64,000 nt of DNA from Erysipelotrichaceae bacterium. GTDB taxonomy: Bacteria > Bacillota_I > Bacilli_A > Erysipelotrichales > Erysipelotrichaceae. This document shows, piece after piece, positions 53,135 to 60,482 of this stretch. The stretch is taken from NCBI GenBank assembly GCA_019415435.1, contig DXZE01000005.1:1-64000 (forward strand). The letters are read 5' to 3'. The position numbers were made by a program, and so were the translations under genes. Position 1 is the first letter of the stretch, and every line of letters starts with the position of its first letter. Below the pieces are notes generated by a model. It made no database searches. It was not told the DNA's origin and was given only the letters and a program-made list of their open reading frames with translations.

Positions 53135-53421
53135 GAGAAAAAGATATCGAACAGAAACTGGTGCAGGCAGTAAGTGCTGCCGGAGGAATGGCATGGAAAT
53201 TCACCTCTCCTGGTACGGCAGGCGTGCCTGACCGCATCCTGCTTTTCCCTTCCGGGCGGATGGCCTTTGCTGAACTGAAGGCACCGGGCAAACACCTCCG
53301 TCCGCTCCAGAAACGGAGAAAGATCCAGCTCGAACACCTTGGCTTTACTGTATTCGTCATTGACGACCCGGAACAGATCGGCGAGGTCCTCCGGAAGATG
53401 GAAGGAGGTACTGGCCATTGA
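53131..53421 (+). CDS. VRR-NUC domain nuclease
   Basis: 96 residues. PD-(D/E)xK core: Gly-rich WKFTSPGTAGVPDRILL with PD, then AELKAPG as the ExK motif. VRR-NUC proteins are Holliday-junction or flap nucleases in phages. Overlaps both neighbours by 4 bases, forming a unit with the SNF2 helicase. Confidence 0.9.
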   Translation: MREKDIEQKLVQAVSAAGGMAWKFTSPGTAGVPDRILLFPSGRMAFAELKAPGKHLRPLQKRRKIQLEHLGFTVFVIDDPEQIGEVLRKMEGGTGH

Positions 53422-54788
53422 AATTCGTACCGCATGACTACCAGAAATTCGCCATTCAATACATCATCGACCACCCCATTGCTGCGGTCCTGCTTGATAT
53501 GGGTCTTGGCAAAACGGCGATCACGCTCACTGCCATCGAAGAGCTGATCCATGACCGCTTCGAAGTAAGATCCGCTCTCGTCGTAGCCCCTCTTCGGGTA
53601 GCCCGGGATACCTGGCCATCTGAGATTGAAAAGTGGGATCACCTGAAGGACCTCACCTTTACGGTTGCTGTCGGAAACGAGAAGCAACGACTCACCGCCC
53701 TGAAGAAATCTGCCGACATCCATATCATTAACCGCGAGAACGTTCCGTGGCTCATTGAGAAATCAGGCATTCCCTTTGACTACGACATGATCGTAATCGA
53801 CGAGCTCTCCTCTTTCAAAAATCATCAGGCCAAGCGCTTCCGGGCGCTGATGAAGGTCCGTCCGACAATCACACGGATTGTCGGGCTCACCGGTACCCCT
53901 TCCTCCAATGGGCTCATGGACCTGTGGGCCGAGTACCGGATTCTGGATTTTGGAGAGCGGCTCGGAAGATATATTTCCAGATATCGCCTTCAATATTTCC
54001 GACCAGACAAGTACAACGGCCCTGTCGTTTACTCTTACAAGCCGCTACCCGGAGCTGAAGAACAGATCTACAACAAGATCTCCGATATCACGATTTCCAT
54101 GAAAAGTACCGACTACCTGAAAATGCCGGAACGGATCATGAACGAAGTCAGGGTAAAGCTCGATGAAAAGGAACAGAAGCTCTACGACACGATGAGAAAG
54201 GAACTGACGATTTCCTTAAGGGACAAGGAAATCGATGCCGGGAATGCTGCTGCTCTTTCCGGAAAGCTGATCCAGATGGCGGACGGTGCTGTCTATGGCA
54301 ACGACGGCGGAGTCGTGAAGATCCATGACAGGAAGCTCGATGCGCTGGAAGATCTGATCGAAGGTGCTAATGGAAAGCCGGTGCTGGTGAGCTACTGGTA
54401 CCGCCATGATCTGGACCGCATCAAAGAGCGCTTCTCTTCAGCAAGAGAACTGAAGAGTCACGAGGACTTTACGGAATGGAACAAAGGGCAAATTCCCATC
54501 GCCCTGATTCATCCGGCTTCCGCTGGTCACGGCCTCAATCTTCAGTCCGGCGGCAGCACCATCGTATGGTTCACTCTGACCTGGAGTCTTGAGCTTTACG
54601 AACAGATGAACGCCCGCCTCTGGAGACAGGGACAGAAGTCCGAAACCGTGGTCATCCATCACATCATTACCGAGGGCACCATCGACGAGAACATCATGAA
54701 GGTGCTCCGGACTAAGGACAAGACGCAGTCCGCACTGATTAATGCAGTGAAGGCAAACCTGAAAGGAGATGCGAATGGATCCTTATGA
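53418..54788 (+). CDS. SNF2-family helicase
   Basis: 456 residues. Walker A LLDMGLGKTAITL, DELS in VIDELSSFKNHQAKRF, GLTGTPSSNGLMDLW (motif III), HPASAGHGLNLQ and RLWRQGQKSETVVIHH (motifs V and VI). A compact phage SNF2 translocase, coupled to the VRR-NUC nuclease, that may remodel recombination or replication intermediates. Confidence 0.92.
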   Translation: MKFVPHDYQKFAIQYIIDHPIAAVLLDMGLGKTAITLTAIEELIHDRFEVRSALVVAPLRVARDTWPSEIEKWDHLKDLTFTVAVGNEKQRLTALKKSADIHIINRENVPWLIEKSGIPFDYDMIVIDELSSFKNHQAKRFRALMKVRPTITRIVGLTGTPSSNGLMDLWAEYRILDFGERLGRYISRYRLQYFRPDKYNGPVVYSYKPLPGAEEQIYNKISDITISMKSTDYLKMPERIMNEVRVKLDEKEQKLYDTMRKELTISLRDKEIDAGNAAALSGKLIQMADGAVYGNDGGVVKIHDRKLDALEDLIEGANGKPVLVSYWYRHDLDRIKERFSSARELKSHEDFTEWNKGQIPIALIHPASAGHGLNLQSGGSTIVWFTLTWSLELYEQMNARLWRQGQKSETVVIHHIITEGTIDENIMKVLRTKDKTQSALINAVKANLKGDANGSL

Positions 54789-54993
54789 AAAACTCGCCAA
54801 CGCCATCGTCCTTCTGGCAGCGAAGGATTACTGGAGTGCTCTAAAGCGTCTGAAGAAAACTCCGAGGAACCGGGAAGCCAAGGCTGCTGCCTCTGATCTG
54901 GAGCGGTTCTTCCGCTCCGGATGGTATTCGGCTCTTACCTCTGTAGATGGAGAGTACCTGATAGAAAACATAAGAAAGGAGGTTCTCGAATGA
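54775..54993 (+). CDS. hypothetical 72-aa phage protein
   Basis: ATG at 54775 (MDPYEKLANAIVLLAAKD), 6 bases from AAAGGAG, overlapping the SNF2 end. Small basic helical protein, no named family seen. It ends with a 4-base overlap with the next gene, so it is translated as part of the same unit. Confidence 0.6.
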   Translation: MDPYEKLANAIVLLAAKDYWSALKRLKKTPRNREAKAAASDLERFFRSGWYSALTSVDGEYLIENIRKEVLE

Positions 54994-55418
54994 CCCCAGA
55001 AGAATATCTCCAGCAGGCATATCGCCTCGACCAGCGCATACGTCTGGACACCGAGGAAGTAAAACGAATCCGGGAGCTGTCCTGCAGCGTTTCTGCGATC
55101 TGCTATGACAAGGAACACGTGCAGGCCTCTCATCCATCGGAAGCGCCCTTCGTGCAGGCGCTGGAACGGCTGGAAGAACTGGAAGGAAAGATTGCAGATG
55201 AACTGAATCTCCTTTCCAAGCTGAAAAAACAGATCGGCGAAATGATCCGTTCCCTTCCTTCCACGGACGAGCAGTTGATTCTCTCCTACCGCTATCTCTG
55301 CGGGATGACCTGGAAAGAGATCGGAACGGAACTTCACATCGACCGGACCACTGCCTGCCGTTGGCACGACAACGCACTCGATCACCTGAAGGTACCTGAA
55401 AATCCTGTAATGATATAA
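54990..55418 (+). CDS. DUF1492/RinA-like late transcription regulator
   Basis: 142 residues with GGAGG. A coiled-coil N-terminal half (ALERLEELEGKIADELNLLSKLKKQIG) is followed by a sigma-4-like HTH: LPSTDEQLILSYRYLCGMTWKEIGTELHIDRTTACRWHDNALDHL. Proteins of this type sit just before the terminase operon and activate late genes. The 165-base gap that follows contains the likely target promoter. Confidence 0.82.
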   Translation: MTPEEYLQQAYRLDQRIRLDTEEVKRIRELSCSVSAICYDKEHVQASHPSEAPFVQALERLEELEGKIADELNLLSKLKKQIGEMIRSLPSTDEQLILSYRYLCGMTWKEIGTELHIDRTTACRWHDNALDHLKVPENPVMI

Positions 55419-55440
55419 AAGTTGCACGCAATACCACACG

Positions 55441-55480
55441 TTGCAACAAGACGCACACCACCCCTATATGTTATAGTAGA
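55441..55480 (+). promoter_or_regulatory. candidate late promoter region
   Basis: TTGCAA (55441-55446), an 18-base spacer and TATATG (55465-55470), followed by TTATAGTAGAAT, in the gap between the DUF1492-like regulator and the HNH gene. An AGCCTC/GGGGCT hairpin with TTTT follows at about 55523-55555 and may be an attenuator. Confidence 0.4.
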
Positions 55481-55583
55481 ATCAGCAAAAATGAATGATA
55501 CCAAGTCGCGCAGGCGGCTGAACCGAAGCCTCGAAGGAAGATTCCTCCGGGGCTTTTGTTATGCCAGAAAGGAGGCGGCAGGC

Positions 55584-55955
55584 ATGCCAAGGAAGCCGAA
55601 ACGTCCCTGTCGATATCCGGGATGCAAAGAGCTCTGTGAGGACGGCGAACAGTACTGCTCCACGCATAAGAAACTGATGGAGAAGCACTATGATGACTTC
55701 ACCCGAGGCTACAACGGACACAAGCGTTACGGCAGCCAGTGGAGAAAGATCCGGACACGCTACGTTCATAAGCACCCGCTCTGCGAGGAGTGCTTAAAGC
55801 ATGGACGATTCGTTCCGGTCGAGGAAGTCCACCACATCGTTCCGATCTCCGAGGGAGGAACCAACGACGAGAGCAATCTCATGAGTCTTTGCCGGAGCTG
55901 TCACGAAAAAATTCACGAGAAGCGTGGTGACAGGAAACCGGGAGGGGCGGTCTGA
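55584..55955 (+). CDS. HNH endonuclease
   Basis: 123 residues from ATG at 55584 (AAAGGAGG). N-terminal zinc cluster CRYPGCKELCEDGEQYC and HNH core VEEVHHIVPISEGGTNDESNLMSLCRSCHEKIH. Such HNH proteins stand before phage terminase genes and cooperate with the terminase in packaging. Confidence 0.93.
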   Translation: MPRKPKRPCRYPGCKELCEDGEQYCSTHKKLMEKHYDDFTRGYNGHKRYGSQWRKIRTRYVHKHPLCEECLKHGRFVPVEEVHHIVPISEGGTNDESNLMSLCRSCHEKIHEKRGDRKPGGAV

Positions 55956-56063
55956 ATCTCTAAAACCAAAAGGCTAAAAGACCGCCGGCCCCTCTCGTGT
56001 GCGTTTTTTCCGGTTCAAACAGGGGATAAAACCCAGCCGCCTGCAGGAAAGGAAGTGTAACCC

Positions 56064-56645
56064 GTGGCAAAAGACGGAACATACCGTGGCGGCAGGCGAA
56101 TTAAAGCCGGTGGCAAGCCCACTCCTGCTGCAGAAAAGATAGCAAATGGAAAGCCGGTTCAGATCATGAGAAATGACATTCCTGATCTGGAGCCAGATGA
56201 ACTTGAGGCAGTGGATCTTCCGGAGGGAGCTGTGCTCGAAGGCGCAGATATGCCGAAGCCGGATGAATATCTCTCTGCCAAACAGAAGAACGGCAAGCCT
56301 CTCGGGGCCGACGTTATCTACAAGGAAACCTGGCTCTGGCTGAAGCGCCGCCACTGCGAAAATCTCGTAAACAAGCGTCTCATTGAATCCTACGCTCAGA
56401 ACTTCGCTCGTTACATTCAGTGCGAGGATGCGATCAGTACCTACGGCCTTCTAGGCAAGCATCCGACGACCGGCGGTGTTGTGAGCTCTCCCTTCGTCCA
56501 GATGGCCAGCCAGTTTCAGAAGGCTGCCAATCTCATCTGGATGGAAATCTACGACATTGTGAAACAGAACTGCACCGAGGAGTTTGAGGATGGAAATCCG
56601 AATGACACGATGGAGCAGCTTCTTCGTTCAAGGAAAGGACGATAA
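56064..56645 (+). CDS. phage terminase small subunit (P27 type)
   Basis: 193 residues from GTG at 56064 with GGAAG upstream. Basic Gly/Lys N-terminus KDGTYRGGRRIKAGGKPTPAA, then helical DVIYKETWLWLKRRHCENLVNKRLIESYAQNFARY. Recognises phage DNA and recruits TerL for packaging. Here the methylase and small-gene cassettes separate it from terL by about 3.8 kb, an unusual split. Confidence 0.85.
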   Translation: MAKDGTYRGGRRIKAGGKPTPAAEKIANGKPVQIMRNDIPDLEPDELEAVDLPEGAVLEGADMPKPDEYLSAKQKNGKPLGADVIYKETWLWLKRRHCENLVNKRLIESYAQNFARYIQCEDAISTYGLLGKHPTTGGVVSSPFVQMASQFQKAANLIWMEIYDIVKQNCTEEFEDGNPNDTMEQLLRSRKGR

Positions 56646-57896
56646 ATGGATACCGTAAAACTCGAGCAGGTACCAATTGATAAGCTGGTGCCTTATGCAA
56701 GGAATGCCAGAACACATTCCAAGGAACAGATCGCACAGCTAAGAGCAAGCCTTCGTGAATTTGGCTTTGTCTCCCCTGCCGTGATCGACAGTAAATACAA
56801 CATCCTCGTCGGCCACGGACGTGTGCAGGCAGCACGCGAGGAAGGATATAAGACTATCCCCTGCGTCTTTGCCGAAAACCTGACCGACGCTCAGAAGCGT
56901 GCCTATATCCTTGCCGACAATCAGCTGGCTCTGAATGCAGGATGGGATGAAGAGATGCTCTCTGTGGAACTGTCCGATTTGAAAGATGAATCCTTTGATC
57001 TGTCACTCCTCGGCTTTGACGAAAAGGATCTGGAAAAGCTGATGGCAGGCCCAGGCGATGGCGGCGCACAAGATGATGATTTTGATCTCTCCGCTGCCCT
57101 TGAGAAAGCATCCTTCGTCGAAAAAGGTGATCTCTGGACAGTCGGAAAGCACCGACTGCTCTGCGGCGATGCTACTTCTCCTGAAGACGTCGAGCGCCTG
57201 ATGGGAGGCAAGACCGCAAACCTGATCCTTACAGATCCGCCTTACGGAGTGTCCTTCAAAGCATCCGACGGGCTCACGATTGAAAACGACAGCCTGAAGG
57301 GCGATGAATTCTATAAGTTCCTGCTTTCTGCATTTACCAACATGGCCGCTCACCTTGAGAAAGGTAGTGCGGCTTATGTTTTCCACGCAGATACCGAGGG
57401 GCTTAACTTCCGAAAAGCCTTCATTGATGCCGGCTTCCATCTGGCAGGAGTGTGTATCTGGGTAAAAAACTCTCTGGTTCTCGGTCGTTCCGATTACCAG
57501 TGGCAGCATGAACCGATCCTCTACGGCTTCCTTCAGAATGGAAAGCATCCATGGTATTCCGACCGAAAGCAAACGACCATCTGGAACTTCAATAAGCCGA
57601 AGCGTAACAAGGATCACCCGACCAGTAAGCCGCTCGATCTTCTCTCCTACCCGATCAAGAATTCCAGTCAGGAGAACGCCATCGTGCTCGATACCTTCGG
57701 CGGCTCCGGTTCCACGATGATGGCCTGTGAACAGATGAATCGTATCTGCTACATGTCTGAGCTTGATCCGAAATATGCCTCTGTGATCCTCCGCCGCTAC
57801 GTCGAGGATACCGGTGATGCGGATGGTGTGTATGTAGAACGTGGCGGCAAGAAGCTCCCCTATTCCGACCTCGTTAAGGAAGTCGAAACCACATAA
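56646..57896 (+). CDS. ParB-N/DNA methyltransferase fusion (phage orphan methylase)
   Basis: 416 residues. ParB-like N-terminal domain (about 1-75: LEQVPIDKLVPYARNARTHS ... LVGHGRVQAAREEGYKTIPC), then a beta-class N6/N4 methylase: TDPPYGVSF (motif IV) and DTFGGSGSTMMACEQ (motif I). No nuclease partner, so it probably protects phage DNA from host restriction, which matters next to the host's type III-like cluster. Starts one base after the terminase small subunit gene. Confidence 0.92.
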   Translation: MDTVKLEQVPIDKLVPYARNARTHSKEQIAQLRASLREFGFVSPAVIDSKYNILVGHGRVQAAREEGYKTIPCVFAENLTDAQKRAYILADNQLALNAGWDEEMLSVELSDLKDESFDLSLLGFDEKDLEKLMAGPGDGGAQDDDFDLSAALEKASFVEKGDLWTVGKHRLLCGDATSPEDVERLMGGKTANLILTDPPYGVSFKASDGLTIENDSLKGDEFYKFLLSAFTNMAAHLEKGSAAYVFHADTEGLNFRKAFIDAGFHLAGVCIWVKNSLVLGRSDYQWQHEPILYGFLQNGKHPWYSDRKQTTIWNFNKPKRNKDHPTSKPLDLLSYPIKNSSQENAIVLDTFGGSGSTMMACEQMNRICYMSELDPKYASVILRRYVEDTGDADGVYVERGGKKLPYSDLVKEVETT

Positions 57897-57942
57897 ACTG
57901 CTGCGTTTCTTCGGCTTCTCTTTGGTAGTTATTTCATTTAGA

Positions 57943-57980
57943 TTCTCTTGCTATATTCCGGGCACAGAGTGATGTATGTA
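57943..57980 (+). repeat. small-gene cassette element, copy A
   Basis: TTCTCTTGCTATATT, then CCGGGCACAGAGTGATGTA. Copies B (59161) and C (60065) share TTGCT-TAT, CCGG and AGAGTGAT at like spacing. TTGCTA and ATGTAT, 18 bases apart, could be -35/-10. The next gene starts 27 bases downstream. Confidence 0.7.
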
Positions 57981-58006
57981 CTACCAAAACAAAGGAGGTA
58001 CATACC

Positions 58007-58717
58007 ATGAAACTTGCATTTAACGTTACCAAGGAAAACAAGAAGGCTTTCGCAAAGGCCATCGGAGAGATCACCGGAGAAAAAGCAGTCTACCAGTTCA
58101 CCCCGACCTACGCCTTCCAGATCGGCGACCTGACCGTAAACCGGGATGCAACCCTGACGGCTCCGGACGGAAAGGACCTCGGGAGCCTGCTCGAAGCCCT
58201 AAAAGCTCAGGGGTATGAATTGCTTGAAGCCACGGGCGCCCCGGAAGCTGAGCCACAGGAAGAAACACCTGCCGCAGACGAGAAGACGGAAGCAGATGAG
58301 AAAGCGCCGGAGCTTACGGTGAGCCTCCCGCTCACAGCCGCAAACGTCGGAACCCTGACGAACATCCTCTCCTCCAAGGGAGACCTGATCCGGCACGCCT
58401 TCGGAGTCACGGACCTTCGAATCAACGTCACCGAGGACAAGATTGAATTCCCATGGTTTACCCGGGAACTTACCGCCGAGGAAGCAAAAGCTTACACCAC
58501 TTTCCTTTCCCTGCTCTGCAAGTTCTCAAAAGAGCTGAAACACGCCAGCAGCAGGCCGGTAGAAACGGACAATGAGAAATACGCCTTCCGCTGCTTCCTT
58601 CTCCGCCTCGGCTTTATCGGACCGGAGTACAAGAAAGCAAGAAAGATCCTGCTTCAGAACCTGACCGGAAGCGCAGCCTTCCGAAACGGAGCTCCGGCAA
58701 AGGAGGCAAAGGCATGA
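58007..58717 (+). CDS. hypothetical phage protein, two-domain
   Basis: 236 residues. Two globular halves (about 1-75, KLAFNVTKENKKAFAKAIGEITGEK; and about 100-225) joined by a Glu/Ala/Pro linker (APEAEPQEETPAADEKTEAD). Similar proteins are found in gut Firmicutes phages under the vague label virulence-related; function unknown. AAAGGAGG site; the first gene after element A. Confidence 0.7.
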   Translation: MKLAFNVTKENKKAFAKAIGEITGEKAVYQFTPTYAFQIGDLTVNRDATLTAPDGKDLGSLLEALKAQGYELLEATGAPEAEPQEETPAADEKTEADEKAPELTVSLPLTAANVGTLTNILSSKGDLIRHAFGVTDLRINVTEDKIEFPWFTRELTAEEAKAYTTFLSLLCKFSKELKHASSRPVETDNEKYAFRCFLLRLGFIGPEYKKARKILLQNLTGSAAFRNGAPAKEAKA

Positions 58718-58938
58718 GAATGATAAGCGAGACAGCACTCAAGGCTCTGCGGGATAATTACCCGCAGGGCACACGAATCGAACTGGTGCAGATGGATGAT
58801 ATTCAGGCGCCGCCTGCAGGAACCCTCGGAACCGTCATCGGAGTCGATGATACGGGGAGCCTTCTGGTGAACTGGGACAACGGCTCCGGCCTCAACGTGA
58901 TCTACGGCGAAGATGTCGTAAGAAAGGTGGCAAGATGA
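58714..58938 (+). CDS. DUF4314 family phage protein
   Basis: 74 residues, one SH3-like beta-barrel: IELVQMDDIQAPPAGTLGTVIGVDDTGSLLVNWDNGSGLNVIYGEDVV matches DUF4314. Overlaps the preceding gene by 4 bases (ATGA) with GGAGG nearby. Function unknown. Confidence 0.8.
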   Translation: MRMISETALKALRDNYPQGTRIELVQMDDIQAPPAGTLGTVIGVDDTGSLLVNWDNGSGLNVIYGEDVVRKVAR

Positions 58939-59114
58939 TGGACCCGAAAGTAAAGGAGCAGATCCTTTCGATCCGCGATACGGGACTTACGAACATGTTC
59001 GATCTTCCGATGGTTCAGCGCCTTGCCTACGAGAGAGGCTACTTCGAGCTGGTCCTCTACCTCGAGGATCACCGCGATGAATATGCCCATTTCATCCTGC
59101 ACGGCGAGGCATAA
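58935..59114 (+). CDS. DUF5049-like small phage protein
   Basis: 59 residues (MMDPKVKEQILSIRDTGLTN ...). The start overlaps the DUF4314 stop; AAAGGTGG lies upstream and the second ATG is equally good. Conserved beside DUF4314 in many phages of this type (established association; membership judged by eye). Confidence 0.7.
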   Translation: MMDPKVKEQILSIRDTGLTNMFDLPMVQRLAYERGYFELVLYLEDHRDEYAHFILHGEA

Positions 59115-59160
59115 ATTACACAGCTTTTGCCCTCAAATCTTGTGCAAATTATGATCTACA

Positions 59161-59200
59161 TTTCCTTGCTATATCTTCCCGGTAGAGTGATTAATACACA
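59161..59200 (+). repeat. small-gene cassette element, copy B
   Basis: TTTCCTTGCTATATC, then TTCCCGGTAGAGTGATTAA: aligns with copies A and C in TTGCTA-TAT, CCGG and AGAGTGAT. Upstream CTTGTGCAAATTATGATC also resembles the stretch before copy C. The gene starts 41 bases downstream. Confidence 0.7.
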
Positions 59201-59240
59201 TGCCAAAGGAAAACAAGCACAAAGCAAGGAGGACAAAGCC

Positions 59241-59675
59241 ATGACGAACATTTTTGAAGAAACCTACAACACCATCGCAGAAGCAAAGAAAGCCTACAAG
59301 GCAGCCACCACCGCAGAGGAGAGGGACACCGCAAGGGATACGGCGAAGGCAGCCGAGGATCAGATCGACGAGCTAGGCGACATTGCCTGGAAGATCTGGA
59401 GAGCCTACGAGAAATCAAGGGACAACGAGAACGAGATCCTCGACTTCGACGACATCATCTGGGACCGGGATGTGGAAGCCCTCACCGCCTGCATGAAGGA
59501 GAACGGCATTAAGGCCTTCACCTACTCCTGCAGGGCAACGGATGCAATCGAAACCTTATGGCTTTTTAAAGAGGCAGGCTGCACGATCGGCGAGATGGTC
59601 GAGGTCAACCTCCGGAAGGACTTTTTCGGCAAAGGCTATGAGAAGGGCCACGCCTTCAAGATGATCCTGAATTAA
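59241..59675 (+). CDS. acidic hypothetical phage protein
   Basis: 144 residues with ATG at 59241 and AAGGAGG. About 30 Asp/Glu against 20 Lys/Arg, so clearly acidic; helical N-terminus (EETYNTIAEAKKAYKAATT) and mixed C-terminus. Acidic phage proteins are often DNA mimics that block restriction, but there is no specific motif. It forms cassette B with its upstream element and a trailing hairpin. Confidence 0.65.
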   Translation: MTNIFEETYNTIAEAKKAYKAATTAEERDTARDTAKAAEDQIDELGDIAWKIWRAYEKSRDNENEILDFDDIIWDRDVEALTACMKENGIKAFTYSCRATDAIETLWLFKEAGCTIGEMVEVNLRKDFFGKGYEKGHAFKMILN

Positions 59676-59677
59676 GG

Positions 59678-59713
59678 GAATTGGGAGGGCCCTGAAGAGG
59701 GGCCTTCCAATTC
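59678..59713 (+). repeat. hairpin after cassette B gene
   Basis: GAATTGGGAGGGCC pairs with GGCCTTCCAATTC across a short loop; one G-T pair and one bulged base. No U-run, so it may be an RNA-stability or processing element. Confidence 0.5.
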
Positions 59714-59739
59714 TGGAACACGGAAAGGAGACGAAGGCC

Positions 59740-59970
59740 ATGACAAGACAGAAAAAGGAAATCCTGAAGAAGATTGACGAAATCGAAACATTTATTGCCG
59801 TCGATGATGAGCTTGGATGCGGAATGGCGCCTCCCGGTGCTTACGATTCTCTGTACGAGGAAGAGAACCGGCTCTGGGAAGAACTAGCGCACTTAAGCCA
59901 TTACCCGGATGCCATATCGATGCAGATGGATCCGAGAGGCATCGCCGGAGCGGAGGTGCCATTCAAGTAA
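59740..59970 (+). CDS. hypothetical 76-aa phage protein
   Basis: Starts with a coiled segment MTRQKKEILKKIDEIETFIA, then GCGMAPPGAYDSLYEEENRLWEELAHLS. AAAGGAG site. No named family recognised. A hairpin follows. Confidence 0.6.
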   Translation: MTRQKKEILKKIDEIETFIAVDDELGCGMAPPGAYDSLYEEENRLWEELAHLSHYPDAISMQMDPRGIAGAEVPFK

Positions 59971-59977
59971 AAAGAAT

Positions 59978-60013
59978 CGGGAACGGAGCCCTTATGAAAG
60001 GCCCTGTTCCTCG
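59978..60013 (+). repeat. hairpin after the 76-aa gene
   Basis: CGGGAACGGAGCC against GGCCCTGTTCCTCG, imperfect stem of about 11 pairs, followed by TACAAA. Confidence 0.45.
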
Positions 60014-60064
60014 TACAAATACACACAATTTCTTCCGCTGATCTTTGTCACATATATGCGTTGG

Positions 60065-60104
60065 TTCTCCTTGCTTTATATCCGGCGCAGAGTGATATAT
60101 GTAC
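60065..60104 (+). repeat. small-gene cassette element, copy C
   Basis: TTCTCCTTGCTTTATATCC, then GGCGCAGAGTGATATATG. Same order as copies A and B. The gene starts 46 bases on. Confidence 0.7.
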
Positions 60105-60149
60105 ATGCCAAAGGAAAAGGGCACACAAAAGAAACGGAGGAAAAAGACC

Positions 60150-60377
60150 ATGTGGAAAAAAGGAAGCATTAAGATCGAGAACCAGACATTCACCTACTGC
60201 GCAAAGGTATACGGAGAGCCTAGCGAGGACTACGGCATCGAAGGCGGCAAGATCAGCAAGCTTGAGATTTGCCTCGGAGACTTCCCGGTCGCAAGATACG
60301 ACAGAGGCTGGGACATCGAGCCGGAAACAGAAAACGCACAGCTTGCGGTTCTTGCCATCATGAACAACTTCAGATAA
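60150..60377 (+). CDS. hypothetical 75-aa phage protein
   Basis: Starts at ATG 60150 with CGGAGGA. Small beta-rich protein: MWKKGSIKIENQTFTYCAKV, then DFPVARYDRGWDIEPETENA. Function unknown. Cassette C: element, gene, hairpin. Confidence 0.65.
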   Translation: MWKKGSIKIENQTFTYCAKVYGEPSEDYGIEGGKISKLEICLGDFPVARYDRGWDIEPETENAQLAVLAIMNNFR

Positions 60378-60385
60378 GAAAGCAC

Positions 60386-60415
60386 CGAGAGGGAGCCGCA
60401 AGGCTCTTTCTCTCG
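60386..60415 (+). repeat. hairpin after cassette C gene
   Basis: CGAGAGGGAGCC-GCAA-GGCTCTTTCTCTCG, a strong stem with small asymmetry, followed by TACACAAA; the 59978 hairpin ends in the same TCGTACA sequence. Confidence 0.5.
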
Positions 60416-60482
60416 TACACAAACCACATGGTCTGGATCGCTTCGGCGGTCCTTTTTTGATGCAAGGAAAGGAGGTCGCCTG

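Noticed and set aside
54841..55461. Long minus-strand frames across the DUF1492-like region
   Set aside because: They are antisense to genes with good ribosome sites and recognisable domains; GC-rich phage DNA gives long shadow frames.
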